NCBI GenBank assembly: GCA_026874595.1
Contig: CM049309.1
Location: 67,934,926-67,998,925, forward strand
Direction of reading: 5' to 3'
Source of the DNA: Sipunculus nudus
Lineage: Eukaryota > Annelida > Sipuncula > Golfingiida > Sipunculidae
Length of the DNA stretch: 64,000 nucleotides
The position numbers were made by a program, and so were the translations under genes. This document shows, in pieces, positions 37,641-50,854 of the stretch. Each line of letters opens with the position of its first letter. Position 1 is the stretch's first letter. Below the pieces are notes generated by a model. That model was given only the letters and a program-made list of their open reading frames with translations. It was not told the origin of the DNA and searched no databases.

Positions 37641-37968
37641 CTACAAAGTGAAACAATACTAGGACATACAAAAGTGCATCAAATTAGCCTTCTGCAAAGT
37701 GATATACTACAAGGACATAGAACAGTGAATTGAATTACCTTTCTACAAAGTGATATACTACAAGGACATACAAAAGTGCATCAAATTACCATTCTACAAA
37801 GTGATATACTACAAGGACATACAAAAGTGCATCAAATTACCTTTCTACAAAGCAATCATACCACAAGGACATACAATTGTACATCAGATTACCTTTCTAC
37901 AAAGTGATATACTACAAGGACATACAATTGTACATCAAATTACCTTTCTACAATTGATATTCTACAAG
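37641..37968 (+). repeat. 51-bp minisatellite, about 6-7 units
   Basis: ACTACAAGGACATACAA, then GTGCATCAAATTACC, TTCTACAAAGTGATAT recurs every ~51 bp. Its length divisible by three leaves an apparent reading frame (IYYKDIQKCIKLPFYK repeats) that is a by-product of the repeat. It lies inside the large intron before the FDLQWM exon. Confidence 0.9.
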
Positions 37969-38269
37969 GCAAATAATAGTAGCAGGGTAAGCATCTATGT
38001 TGCTAAAAATCTCTTGTGGACACTTGGTTCTGGGTCTGCAAATGTCTAATCAGATGTGATTATATCTTATTGTTGATAAGGGAGGATCAGATCTGGCTCT
38101 TGTAGGGGTCATTGACCAGTAACCAACTACATCAAACAAACCAAACAAAACAACGTTTACAACTGGCAACTGACCCATACATTTCACTATAATCAGATGA
38201 TTTTGTCTTGGGATACCATGGTTTTCTGTCTGTCTAGCCTCTGCCATCTCAGATCAATCTTGTTTACGC

Positions 38270-39192
38270 AATATCTAAAAAAAATATCTCCCAGATCTTT
38301 ACCAAACTTGACATGTGCATAGATATGGGTGAGAGAATGGAGCCTATTTAAAATAGGTCATGACCTTAACTAGGAGAATGACCTGGACTTTGAATGTATC
38401 CATTTTTGGAGAAAAATCTTTCATGGATTGATAAAAAAGTTGACCAAAGATCTTGGATAGCATTGTCACATACCTGAAACTGGTGCTGCCACCTATTATC
38501 CTTTTCTTGTTTTCGCGCCTTTAACTACCCCCATCATTGCCATGTGGCAATTCTGTGAGCATTATAAGGTTGGACAGATTTCTTTCATATCATGCATATA
38601 TACTGATATTAATTATGTTATAAGGTATATTTAACTTGAGGACATGACCTTTCCTATGAGAGTAGCCTTGACCTTGAATATTTCCATATATTGTGAAAAT
38701 CACGCAAAATCTTAAATATCTCAATAAGGGCTAAAGGGTTGCATGAATTAGTCCAAAAAAACAAAATAACCGATGATCTTGGATAGCTTTGTCTTCTGCA
38801 GGAGACAGATGGTGCCACCTTTTGTCCTTTTATTTGTATTTTGTGCCTATTAATATCCCCTTCTTTGCCACTTTACAGTTATGTAAGCATTATGAGTCCA
38901 GCACTAATGGACAAATTTCTTTCATATTATGCAATTACATAGATATAGGTAATGGGATGAGTTATATTTAAATTGGGATAATTACCTCTCCTATGAGAGC
39001 AGCCTTGACCTTGAATATTCCTATATTTTGTGAAAGATATTGTTTCTCAAGCTGATAGATGGAAGAAACTTGGTCGCTTGCCAAGTGTCAGTATTTGCTT
39101 CTGAAGATTTGGGCCTGTTCTTCAAGGGGGGGGGGGGGGGGGAATTATTGTCAGGGGATACTTTGGCACCTACAGTGCCAAGAAATGTCTAG
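38270..39192 (+). mobile_element. Helentron-like element, family E (5' end uncertain)
   Basis: The 3' end is clear: hairpin TTGGCAC-CTACA-GTGCCAA, then GAAATGTCTAG before TTA. Upstream are two ~326-bp tandem units (GGTGCTGCCACC and GGTGCCACC, CCTTTNATT, AGCATTATAAG) and a G15 run at 39127-39142. The GGTGNNNCCACC-type motif is shared with families A and B. The 5' end was not found, so the start is approximate. Confidence 0.6.
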
Positions 39193-42100
39193 TTATTAAT
39201 GACATGACCTATAACCACATATTAATAGGATAATGATGTAAAATACTAAAAATTATTAGATTTAAAGTAAAATTTGCCACACAATCCCTCTTTATGGAAT
39301 GCTCCAAAATTCCATGTGACTCTCCAAATTTTTTGTTTGAGCATCCCAGATCCTTCAGTATATTTCTCTATTGAAAGCCCTGAGTAGCATGCAACCCTTG
39401 TCTGTGTTAAGTCTCACTGAAGAGTTCATTAAGATCATTATAATGGAATTCCATGGAGTATTGGAATTGAGTTGGATATTTTTTCTGTGTCTCATGTTCA
39501 GATCCATATTCTATTGGTTGTTTTCCTATCATATCAGATTTGAGGAAATGATATCAACAGATTAAACCCATTATGTTGACAAAAAATCAGTAATGGCTCT
39601 TCAATATAAACTTTCACCTTGCCTCTTGATTAAGAGGCAGTTCTCTGTGCTTCTGCAAGCACATTCTTGTATACATGTTCTTAGTGTATATTCCTGTCTG
39701 TCAGGTAGAAGTTTGTTGCTACCGCACAGTTTAACAGTAATTAAGACACTGGTATCACCACAACAATAGAAAAAAAGGTCATTCAAGCTAGATTGCATTT
39801 CATAACCCAGTATTAATATACCCTAGTAAATTGTAAGCATTGAAATCACTTCTGTCTAAAATGTGAAACAATTATTTTTTTTTTGTCTCTGAAAAAGTAG
39901 GTGGCCTGAAAATATGGGCTGTGAGCACTTGCAGGGTAACTGATGAAAGCTACAGGAACCAGAGGCTGCAGTTTGACAAATATGATGGTGGGAGAAACCT
40001 AGTGCAGCCAGTGTTTAGGGCAATGCCAGGCAGCAGGCGCTCAGATGATATTTATTTTGTCTGGCCATGAATAAATTTGTCTCCCTCCTGTTTTTTTTAT
40101 ATACTGCACTCATTCATTGTTCAGACCCCTCACTGCTGACAGGGTTTTACTTAAGTATACTAGATGACAACCATATGACTAGCCTCAGGCTATGAATTAT
40201 AATATATAAGTTGATCTACATTTTAGTCTAGAATATCCTATCAAGTAAGAATAATAAAAGAAACATGTAAAAACATACTTGTGTGTAAGTGCATTTGTTT
40301 CATTTTATTTTTAGCTTGCAGAAGTTTTTTTAGAAAAATAAAGTAATATTTTTTCATGCGTCTCTCACTAAAAATGTCAGTTCAATGCCTAATTGGCTTC
40401 TACCTTACCATTATATAAATAATCTATTTGTATTTTATCATTTGTAAATATTCTATAGGAAAAAATCAGGGTCGATCACTTCTCATATACATTTCTGTAG
40501 TGTTTGTTAAGTGAATTCTTATATCTGACTTCTGGATTACCCTACAACTTGCATGCTTATAAAACCGTAAATTCATAAGGCTTCACATGAATAATATATA
40601 ATTATTATTATGTGATCATCTGTGCCAGAGGTGATCCTATGGTTATCCTAAATATTCCCTATATCGGGGGAAAATGTCAATTATAAAATGACAGGGCTAT
40701 TTGCATTAATCATCATATGGACATAAATGTCAATTGAGGACTGAGAGGCTTTTATGTATTCATCTATCTGATAGCTTTTTACCCAAAATACTCCTGGATT
40801 AATTGGTCAAATCAGGGTCTTAACCATAAAGTTAGTGGGGTAGTAGTATAGAGCTGGCCTTTAGCATACCTCATTAATATACATTTTACATCATTACATT
40901 TTCTACCAATTAGCTTAATGCTTCTGTTTCTGTATTCAATGCTGCTCTATGTTTGTACCTGTATATGAGGACAGTATGGAGCATTAGCCCAGATCTGTGC
41001 CACATCTCTGTTTAGTTCAGCTCATTGATAATTTGCTCTGTACTGAATTGCAGATGCTCTTTTCCATTTGTCAGCAGATCAAACTTTTGCCATTAGCTCT
41101 ACAATAGGTTGTTTTTTTAATATAGAGAACCAGGGAAACAATTGAAATCATGTTTATATTATGTCAGACCTGAATTTAGGTCACAGTAGCCTCATTCTTA
41201 ATGACCTATGACTTATATTTGTCACTGTTCAGTTTGTATTTGACCACATATTTCTCATTGCTATGGTCATCTTTTTAAATACTTCAGTCTGATTAATCAC
41301 ATATCTTAACCACCATTATCACATGGTCATCTTTATCATACATCAGTTTGAAATTACCACATATCACCCACTATTATAAGGTTACATTAACCAGTTTTAT
41401 TCTAAAATACAGATATATTTATGATCCACATATTATCCTTTGTCAAGTGCTTATTTAAACTCCTAAATCAGTCTAAAATACAGATGTCTATTATTATGAC
41501 CCAATATCATCCATTATCAGATAGTTGCCCTTTATCATAATTGAGTCAGTGTAGACTCAGGCAGTTACATATGCCTTACTCCTAACCTTTATATTAAGAA
41601 CGCTTGATATTTCTTACCCACAGATGAGACTAATGTAAACTGATGTACAGCACAGAATGGGAGACCCGCAGACTGTGTACACAAAGGGGGTCTGCTTACC
41701 CTATGATGGAAAGCTAATTGAGGAAGATAGCTGGAAGTCGTGTTTATAGCTGGAGTCCAGATGAATTAGTTCTGATAGTCTCATCTTTCAAATCCAGGCG
41801 TTTTATTAAAGCCAGTCATATACTTGTTTTATTGTTGGAATTTATGTGATTTCTGACTTAACCAGAAAATGTATCAATGAAATGTATGATCCTTCTTGGT
41901 AAAGTTCTTATAAAGCCCCAGTGACGGATGTATGAGCTTGTATATCTACAAGCTGTTAGTAAACACAGAACATGTGCCTATGTTGACAAACAAACAAAAA
42001 AATACCCACATGACTGGGGGAGGTGATTATGCATGTGCTGAAGTTGAAAGGTCACTTGTTCATGTTAGTAAGAGCATGTGAAGCAATGTCATCTTTTATT

Positions 42101-43530
42101 ATTTCCATACCTTTTTTGACTGAATTGCTGCCAGATGCCATTGAATTATATGTATTTGGATTACATTTTGTGGCATTCTTAATGGGACCCCCCCCTTATA
42201 TTATAAACATATGGATATAAGTAAAATTGACATACTGTGCACCATAGAATCCCCACTTTTTGGCTTATGTTAGTAAAAGGATCAACATATTTTCTTTATT
42301 TAATGCATGTCAAATATCAGAATGGATCCCTTTAATTGGCAGCAGTCATCTGACACCAGCACAAGTAAAATTTGTGGTCCTTCCTTTGCTTTTATAGCCA
42401 CTTGTCTCCTGTTATTAAGACCCTGATTTATTGGTGGACATCTTTTTGTTTTACTCAGTATTGAATCTGGGTATCGTTTGTCTGGCCCTGGAGGTGGCTC
42501 TGTTTATATTGCATTAGAGCTGTAACAGAATTAATACATTATCTGACAATACAGTATGTATCATGGTACTTCACTCATGATACAGAATACATAGGGTTTA
42601 TTATAGTTTAGATTCCAAGTTGACTTTCTACCTTGTAATAGAAATTTAACCAAACTTTCATTCATGAAATTTATTTCAAAAACATAAGAAAATTTTATTT
42701 TGAACAGAATTTTCCATCAGATGCTATTCAGCTCTTATCTGACTTATGACCTTTCACCTAACCCTATATGACCCTAAGAGAATTTAATTAAATTTATTTA
42801 GACCTCACTAACTATTCAGTGTTACCAAGGTATTGATGCATGAACAGATGGAAATACTGATACCATCTTTGATTTTATATTGCAGTGAATCAGTATAGGC
42901 TGATATAATATGGCACTAATCACATTTTCATGATTACTGGTTTAAAAACATAAAATATTGTAATTAAATGTATCTATGCTATGTAGCAGCCCAGTGCACA
43001 GAGAGTTCATACTGAACAATTTTCTGCTAACAACTTTGGTAAGAAAATAAATTGAACATATCAAACCACAGGTTTTCAAGAATATTTTTGACAGGCTGAA
43101 CACATTTCATGCAAAATGGAAAAAAAGGATGAAAAGAGTCTTTTCACAACCCTATGACGTATGAAAAATATATTTATATTGTTGTCAAAAAGGGAAATTC
43201 TTACACGAAAAATTAAATGAAAAGGAGACATTATAAAGTGCATGAACTCAAGCATATTTTGGAGATTTGAGTTTTGACAATACCAGGATATTTTTTTCAA
43301 GGATATTCCAGTCAATAGCCTTTAAGCCTTATCTTTGAAAAACATGATATCATAAATTGATATCATTCTACACAATTGAGAACAATCAAGAAACCAAAGC
43401 AATAAACATTTTTCTTGCAAAATTAATTGGAAAATGTTATTGCGCATTATACCCCTGTTTTGCAATTTCATACAAACATCTATTAAGTATCCAGTATTTA
43501 AAAACAATTTTTATTATTTATTTTCTAAAC
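39193..43530. other. Intron, AT-rich, few features
   Basis: Over 4 kb without transposon ends that I can define, apart from a faint tandem repeat near 41.2-41.5 kb. It is the largest clean block in the biggest intron. Confidence 0.45.
41220..41545. repeat. Faint diverged tandem repeat
   Basis: Phrases such as CACATGGTCATCTTTATCAT, CATATTTCTCATTGC, CTAAAATACAGAT and ATCATCCATTATCA recur loosely at 60-90 bp. Probably an old satellite remnant. Confidence 0.3.
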
Positions 43531-43773
43531 CAGACTGCATCTGGTTGAGGAGGGGGATTAGGGGGGAGGGTATTGGGGGCTGCCCCCCCCTTTACAAAAT
43601 TAAAAAAAAAACATAGTAAACAATATATTCAGTGCAGTGTTAAATTATAGGTTAATTACCAGTTACTGAATTATTTTACTTGTGATAAAAGTTGTCCTTT
43701 AAAAGAATGGTGTTGGTCCTTTCATTGACCCCCCCCCCCCCCTTTTTTTAAAGAAATCCTGGATCCGGCCCTG
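43531..43773 (+). mobile_element. MITE with CAGGGGCGGATCCAGG-type ends, copy 3
   Basis: The right end CCTGGATCCGGCCCTG is clear; the left end CAGACTGCATCTGG is decayed. Inside are G runs then C runs, as in the other copies. It ends 133 bp before the FDLQWM collagen exon, near its branch-point side. Confidence 0.6.
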
Positions 43774-43906
43774 AATGTACAGCCTATTCTTCAAAATGTG
43801 CATGGTCTATAATGAATAATACTCAGGATTTGTTGTACTCCTTTTACCAGCTTATAAACCTTATTTAAATAGCTGTATTATAAGCTGAATCATGTTATTT
43901 TTTCAG

Positions 43907-43975
43907 TTTGACCTCCAGTGGATGAGCCTGGACTGTGACCCCCACAAACCTGAACGTGACAAGTGTACAGAGCTG
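43907..43975 (+). CDS. Collagen exon (end of NC4/TSPN-like domain)
   Basis: 69 bp (23 codons), phase 0, between TTTTTTCAG and GTAGGA. It encodes FDLQWMSLDCDP HKPERDKCTEL. It parallels [23 protein letters not shown] of collagen IX alpha-1, with both Cys conserved, giving four domain cysteines in all (CPDI, VDC, DCD, KCTEL). The intron before it is the largest in the window at 11.9 kb and is full of repeats. A TIR-bounded MITE-like repeat ends 133 bp upstream of the exon. Confidence 0.93.
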
Positions 43976-45290
43976 GTAGGACAATATATTTTTTATAACA
44001 CTAGACAAAACAAATTCTCAGGGGAAGTTTATAATGTCCATGGTATTTTTATAGATAACTTAACCCCGACTGGTTGAATAAAAAACCACATTAACACTGG
44101 GAGTTGGAGTTTTTTTTGTAATTTTCCGCAATATCTATCGCCTGCTGTCTTAATAACAAAAACAAGAGATGCCACATCCTTTGGTATACACAGTCTAACA
44201 GAGACCAGATGGGGGATTTGATGTTGTACGTGGAAGCTACAGTTTCCTTTGATAGCTGGGTGTTCCCATAGAAGACACCAGGGGAGGTGTGACAGCGGAG
44301 CTTCAGGAGCTTCAGGACAGCACTGAACAGTTGGCCAAAATGGGCTGATGGACAAGAAACACCAGTATATATAAAAAGACGGGAGATTGCTTGCAGCTGA
44401 ATTTCTGGTCAGATGCTCATTTTTGTGGCCCCACAGTATTTGTCCTGGATTAATCGTTATCAGCTGGTAGCTGTGGTAGCGAACAGGATATTTAGGCAGC
44501 TGTGTTGTCTTTTATGTGTTACCATATTTCATTGGAACATGGCTAATTTTACAAGGACTGATCAGTGGAGTTAGAGGGCAGGGTATTTAAAATACTTTAC
44601 TTGTATGAGAAAATAGCAATAGTTTACTTTGACTTCCCAGATGTTGTTTTACTATTAATGCAGGTTATTCTTACAGGGCCATTGGCAATTGTTAGTTTAT
44701 TATTGGTAGTGTATATTTTATGCTGTAAATACAGACATAAGTGTGTTAATTATAATACCAAAGTTGCATGAACTAATCAGTCAAATGCTTTATTTATTAA
44801 ATATTTTTGTATTTCATAATTTGTATATAGTATTTAACATGAGAAATTCCACTCTTTTGGGAAAAGCTTAACAATTTAAATTCATGAAATAATGATTGAG
44901 GATATTTTGGGATTTGAGTTCAAAAAAAGAATTTTTTTATAAGAAGCCCTTTCTAAACTGCTTTAGGTATTTATATAATGAGAATGTAACCTTTTTTATA
45001 TTATATGTCAAGGGTTTGGAACTACTTGTTACATTGAAAAAAGTGTATATGAAACCATAGAATTTTAGAATTGAAATTGAACCATAGAATCGAAAGCACA
45101 AGTAACACTTAACATATTTTACTGTTCCAATTCATAATTGCATATCACGGATGATCACAAGCATACATACTGTCTGTATAGTGCTTTTTTGTGCAGCTGT
45201 GTGCTTGCAGTGCGTCCATTTGTTTGGAGCTTTAGCAAGAACTAGAGTTAGTTTTATATGTGGCTGTTTTCTGCTGCTTATTTTATACAG

Positions 45291-45320
45291 GTGCCACCCC
45301 CGACTAAAGGGCCCAAGACG
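45291..45320 (+). CDS. Candidate 30-bp linker micro-exon
   Basis: Ten codons, VPPPTKGPKT, lie between a good pyrimidine tract ending in TTTTATACAG and a strong donor GTACGT. Phase is 0 on both sides, so inclusion or skipping keeps the frame between the KCTEL exon and the GQEVTGKC exon. Its Pro/Lys-rich product fits a flexible linker between the NC4-like domain and the triple helix; vertebrate collagen IX has a short Pro/Thr-containing linker (PARITPSQTT) at that point. Only the splice borders, phase and position support it. Confidence 0.6.
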
Positions 45321-45691
45321 GTACGTTTTATGAAGACCTAGAACACTTAGTCCCGTTTTCCTGATCAGATGGTTTTAGTTTCCCTTACTCATCAGCACAA
45401 ATTTGCACCCACAAGTCTGCATCCACATCCATTCTCTGCTTCTGCACCAGCGAGTTTCCATGTTGCCAGGAGTAGAGAAAACATGGAAAATGTTTCAGTC
45501 ATTCAGGTTATTGCTACATTGGTCTACAGAATTGGTTTGCAGAATTAACTTAAGCTATTTACATGTTTCAAAATATAAAGAAATCACCAAGCAGCTGAAT
45601 AGTATTCATAGAAATATTGAAGATTTTAACAAGAGCAAATTATTGGCACAGTCATTAAGGGGAGGGACTTCAGAATATTTTCATATTTAAG

Positions 45692-45692
<1 letters not shown>

Positions 45693-45762
<70 letters not shown>
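45693..45762. repeat. (TA)n microsatellite
   Basis: About 70 bp of alternating A/T in the intron after the candidate micro-exon. Confidence 0.97.
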
Positions 45763-45765
<3 letters not shown>

Positions 45766-46072
45766 TTAGAAAAACATATAAAGAAATTTTCAAGTGGAAT
45801 TAAGGAAGGACATTCAGCATATAAATAGAATTTGAATGGCAGAAACATTTTTCTCATGCTGCACAACTAATTCATTCATATCATTGACTTAATACTTTTT
45901 TAGCATAAAGGTAGTCATATTAGACTAAGAGACTAAAAGACCTTATATAGGAGTGACAGTTTTCCCCATCTGCTAATAAGTCAGGCTGATACTTACATAA
46001 AAAATTTCCACTCAAAGGGGCAATCTTCCATATCTACATGTTTTCACTTTCCTATTTCAATATTTGTTCTTC

Positions 46073-46440
46073 TTCAGTCTGTTGTCTCTGTTCACTTCAG
46101 ACATTTTCAAGAATCTTTCTTTTTCTGTTCTTCTTTGGTCTGTTGTCTCTGTTCACTTCAGACATTTTCAAGAATCTTTGTTTTTCTGTTCTTCTTCAGT
46201 CTATTGTCTTTGTTCACTTCGGAAATTTTCAAGAATCTTTCTTTTTTTGTCCTTCTTCATTCAGTTGTCTCTGTCACTTCAGACATTTTCAAGAATCTTT
46301 CTTTTTTCTGTTCTTCTTCAGTCTGTTGTCTCTGTTCACTTCAGACATTTTCAAGAATCTTTCTTTTTTCTGTTCTTCTTCAGTCTGTTGTCTCTGTTCA
46401 CTTCAGACATTTTCAAGAATCTTTCTTTTTCTGTTTCCCC
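46073..46440 (+). repeat. 61-bp pyrimidine-rich satellite, six units, inside a longer T/C-rich block
   Basis: GTTGTCTCTGTTCACTTCAG, ACATTTTCAAGAATCTTTC and TTCTGTTCTTCTTCAG repeat at 46081, 46142, 46203, 46264, 46325 and 46387. The flanking 46.4-47.5 kb is T/C-rich with faint copies (CACTTCAGGATTC, TTCACTTCAGGACCC), so the neat array looks like a recently homogenised part of an older one. Open frames through it are by-products of the repeat. Confidence 0.9.
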
Positions 46441-47560
46441 TGTTTTCATGAGGATTAACACTTCTTCCACCCATATTTTTTATCTCAAAATTCGATTCAA
46501 CTAAAACTGTAATCCCTGTGTTCAGTTCTTCCTGTACCTCTTTCCTGTTTATGTAAGGTTTTTCCTTCTTACATGTCTCTTTATGTCCACGCCTTCTGTT
46601 CTGGAGGTATTCTTCTACATGTGTTACTTTTTCACTTTCTGATCACTTTCTTTTTCATTGAATTCAGAATCTTTTTTTTTACCTACATAGCTTAGCAACC
46701 ATTCTTGATCTTTACCCTTCTAATGTCTCTTCACTTCCATTACATATTTCCAGTTTACTACAGGATTCTTTATTCTCCTTGCATGTCAAATTAGGTTAAT
46801 GATTAATTGCTTGAGCATAAATATATCATCTGTTCCCTATTGATGGAAGTAATCTGAACAACAGGTTTCCCAGGTTGCTTGTTTATTAGCACACCATTTA
46901 GCATGTGTCAACTTTTCCTTTAAGGATTCTTTCTTCCTTTATTTCTTAAATTTACTTTCAGGTTTAATTTTTCTCATCCTCTTGTTTACTGTTTACTTTA
47001 GCTTGCTTCCTTCTGTATTTTGACATGCAACCGAAAAAAATCCCATTTCCTGTCAAATTCTGGAACAATTCCTCTATTTTCCATTTCTCCATATACTCTG
47101 CTTATTCCTCCATTAATTATTGGTTCTTCCATCATCCTCTTGTTTAATGTGTTCTCATGAAGAGTAATTCTTCTTCTTTTTGCATTTATTGCTCAATTCA
47201 GGATTCTTACTTGTCTGTTTTCCCTTTTTTGTTGCATATTTATCAAGGTCCTGTGTTTTGCCTTTAATTTCAGTAGTTTTTCTTTATTCCTCTATTCGTC
47301 ATGTCCCCAGGAGGAGTGTTCTTCTTTCCATCTGTTTGCTGTTCACTTCAGGACCCTTTACCCCTCATTTATTCTGTTCACTTGAAGATTAATATTTCCT
47401 CTCTCTTTGAATCCATTCCACCTCACAGTTGTTTCTTTGTCTGTGTGTTCTTTTTTCATTTGTACATTATTTATTCCAGTACTCTACCTTTTTTTTACCT
47501 CCGAAAAATTTGAAGATTCTTTTGAGTGTATGTGTGCCCTGTTCCTGTAAAACAGTCAGT
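46441..47560. repeat. T/C-rich tract with degenerate satellite remnants
   Basis: About 1.1 kb on the plus strand made mostly of T and C, with short matches to the 61-bp unit such as TTTCACTTTC and CACTTCAGGA. No splice-bordered coding block is seen. Confidence 0.5.
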
Positions 47561-50202
47561 GTGTCCTGCTTCATGTTACCTGTAGCCTAGGGTGATCTGT
47601 TGTGTTTTGTTCTTTGTTTGCTTCCTCTGTTTTGACATATGTTCCTTTGTGTTGTATGTAACACCTGCTGTGATCTTTTTCATATACATCATTCCTGCTT
47701 AAGTCTGATGATTTTGTGTCTTCATTCTATCATGTTTGTGGCTATGCTTTCACAGACCATGATTCAGTGACCAGCTCTGGCATCTATTTCATGAATTAAT
47801 GCACTAGTAAGTCTTATAGTATTCAGGCCAGAGTCACAAGTGCCAATCAGATTCAACAAACCAAAAGGAAACAATACACTGTTCACATGCAGTCTGAACA
47901 AGAACATGTGCCAGAAATGGGCTTATTGGCTTTATTTGATTGATAAGATTCTTGATGCCCTAAGGGCAAGATGTGATCTAAACATTTCACCAGACATAGC
48001 CTGGAACAAGTGTTTACAAGTCATTTGATTGGTTCAGTTGTCTAGTTCATTATTCATGAAATAGATGCCACAGCAGGTCACTGAATCAAGGTCCATGAAA
48101 GCTTAGCCACAGACCTGATAGTATGAAGATGATTATTTTGTTTATATTAATGAGTCATATCCTGATGTTTCAAGAAAACACTAACTTAAATCTGTAAAAT
48201 CTAATTCTTTTCATTACAAATTAATCAGTATTTCAGGACTTTCACTGTTCATAGATATACAGTTTATCACAATATCAGGTTTTTCTGATACCGGAGGCTA
48301 AATGATTCAGTATAGCCTTTGTTTCACTTTGATGAAAAGAATCTTGGTTCCATTCATCTCATGTAAAAATTCCAGATTTTAAATCTGTAAATCCGCTGTA
48401 CAAGCTTTCAAGACATCAGTCACAGTTAGATGAACTTTGCTTGGTCAATATTTTACCATTGTGCCCCTTTTTATGTCTTTTAAATCAACTAGCAATGACA
48501 GTCATGATTTAATCTTATTGCCATTAATCTTCAAGCCATATCTGGTAAGTTACTGAAAAGTTAAATCAATCAGAATATTGTTGAAGTCCTATAATTGATA
48601 TGCTTATTGACAAACGTGTGAGTGCAGCTTAATTCATATATGAATTTTTTTCTTGAGCCTTGCTTGGGGAAAGACATTCTTGTAAAAGAATTATGTACAG
48701 TTGGCATTTGTTTACAGAGTTCACGGGGAGGTGTTCTTTGAGGAAGTTTTTTTCTTAATAATTGGAATAGTAACAGTAAGAAACAAATAATCAGAGTTAT
48801 TATAAAAATTAAAAAATGTCTTTTTTTTCATTATTAATGGCAGTACTTCATCATAAATCATTTTACTTTTGAAGTAACAAGCAAGATAGATGGTATACTG
48901 TAATTTAGCACCAAGCTAAAAACCATTTGCAGGAATGACTTTTCTATAAATGATATGATAGGGTACTACACAGTGTCCATACTGATTAAATCCAGGAAGT
49001 GTTAATGAATTGACTAACTTGCTAAATATGTCTTAAGTATGTCCTTTGTAGCTTGTTATTTATACATGACCAACTAGATTGTGTGTATAAGAACCACTCC
49101 TTCCATGCAGCCAATCATTTTGATGCTACTGAATAAGAAAATGTCACTGTTTGAAAAACCCTTGATTTTTATTAAATGTTTACAAACACAAAAAGTATGT
49201 ACTTTGACCCATAGCCACTTAGCCACAAGTATGGCAAAACAATCTCTGTAAGTGTCTGCACATAGCAACAGAATGGAGCCTAAGTGTGGTAGGGTGATTT
49301 CAGGTAAGATGCATGTAGTTCAGAAAGTTCCTGCTTTAGATGCAGCGTGATGCACAATGACATAAAAAGAATGTCATTTATGCTTTATAAATATAAAATA
49401 CAAAAAGTGATTCATATGATTTCACTATATATGAATTCCTGCTGCCTTGTGCATTATTTCTTAATTTACATATTTTTGGCAGTTGTGGACAGTTATCTGT
49501 AGTCAAAACTAGATCAACATACAGACCAGTTAGTTTTACACAAAATTTACAGTATATATTGCTAAAAAAATTAAATAATATAACAATTCACTCCACAGTA
49601 ATATAGTAGGCATATTTTGAAGATTTCACAGAAGGTAAAGGGCCATTAGTTATAATCTTGGAATGTTGGTTAAATTTTATGAATATTCAAATTTCATTTT
49701 TTTTTATTTTCTCAGTATGTTTATTGAAAATATAATTATTTGTTTAACAAAAATACATTCTGCTGTCTGCTTTAGCTTATTTATGTTTTGCTTTAATGTG
49801 CTGTTTATGTGTGTTTTGAATACTCAAATGCAGTGTGTCTTTTTCTCACATTATTCTTGAAGTAATTTAGCTATAAGTCAGTTTATGAACAAATTACAAA
49901 GGTCATGAAACAGTCTATTTGAATAGGCTGATACATTTTTATCACATAGTTATGGAATATAGGTAATATCCAGTTGTATATTAATTTGTTGCAAATATAC
50001 TGCTTCAGTGAAAACTATTTCTTAAGTTTATTAACATAATGTTTAAATACAAATGGTCATATAATTTATTGTGATTCATCATTATTTTCCATATACAGAG
50101 AATATATTTGAAACAAGAACAATATAGTTTGTTGAATATTTATGAGATGAATGCTGTTTTAATAATATTTTTCAGTGTTTTGTGTATTTTTTTTCACTGT
50201 AG
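47561..50202. other. Intron, nothing recognised
   Basis: AT-rich intron before the Cys-hinge exon; no repeat ends or coding blocks seen. Confidence 0.5.
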
Positions 50203-50271
50203 GGACAGGAAGTGACTGGCAAATGCACCATTGCCTGCCCCCCAGGTGCCCCTGGTCTCAATGGAACCCAG
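50203..50271 (+). CDS. Collagen exon (Cys hinge entering the triple helix)
   Basis: 69 bp (23 codons), phase 0, between TTTTTCACTGTAG and GTCAGA. It encodes GQEVTGKCTIAC then PPGAPGLNGTQ. The pair of cysteines three residues apart followed by PPG resembles CPNACPPG, a hinge I recall from collagen IX alpha-1, where such cysteines make interchain disulfides. The Gly-X-Y repeat starts with GAPGLNGTQ. The intron before it spans about 4.9 kb and contains a TA microsatellite and a pyrimidine-rich satellite. Confidence 0.88.
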
Positions 50272-50746
50272 GTCAGACTGGCCCATGATTTATATATTTT
50301 AAACTTGTATTTCCATTATTTATTTAAAATCTAATATCTAACAAATTTTTAATCTAAAAGACTAAAAAATGTGTGTACCATATCATATTTTTTTGTTAAA
50401 TGTAGATCTATAAGGATATAAAGATATTGTGATATGATAATATAGTTCTTTTAGTTTGAAAAACTGACACTAGGTGGCAGTTAAGTGTATATACTTCAGA
50501 GGGTTTTTTCCACAATCCACAGAATCAGACTCACAAGAATATGACTCTGCTAGTCAGGGTTAGTGGGCTTTGAAATCTATGGCCCACAATGCAGCGGGGC
50601 TTCTACATATACAGGGTGTAATTTCTTGTAATTTTCTTCACTACCATCGAGGAACATAGGTAATATTCAGGCTACTTCACCTGTTCTCCTGTAGACTAGA
50701 TGATGAAGGACTATATGAATAAATGTGTACTATGTTTATTCTGTAG

Positions 50747-50854
50747 GGACCACGTGGACCTAGAGGACCAGCTGGTCCTCAAGGTCTTAAAGGAGAAACA
50801 GGACCCAGAGGAAAAGATGGAGGGCCAGGTCCTAGAGGTCCTGAGGGAAAACTT
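50747..50854 (+). CDS. Collagen triple-helix exon, 108 bp
   Basis: 36 codons, phase 0, between TTTATTCTGTAG and GTGAGT. It is twelve uninterrupted Gly-X-Y triplets starting GPRGPRGPAGPQGLKGETG and ending GPEGKL. 108 bp is exactly two 54-bp collagen exon units, a classic exon size in fibrillar and FACIT collagen genes, which suggests an old fusion of two units. It is rich in Arg/Lys and includes KGE, a charged triplet common in stable helices. Confidence 0.95.

Noticed and set aside
37750-38049. Frame with IYYKDIQKCIKLPFYK repeats
   Set aside because: Produced by a 51-bp minisatellite whose length is a multiple of three.
44565-44771. Frame with a transmembrane-like run (LAIVSLLLVVYILCC)
   Set aside because: T-rich intron DNA often yields hydrophobic frames; no splice borders fit the collagen gene.
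46038-46504. Three overlapping open frames of 107-146 codons with repeated LFTSDIFKNLSF-like blocks
   Set aside because: They are frames through the 61-bp satellite; all three frames stay open because the repeat lacks stops. Not a gene.
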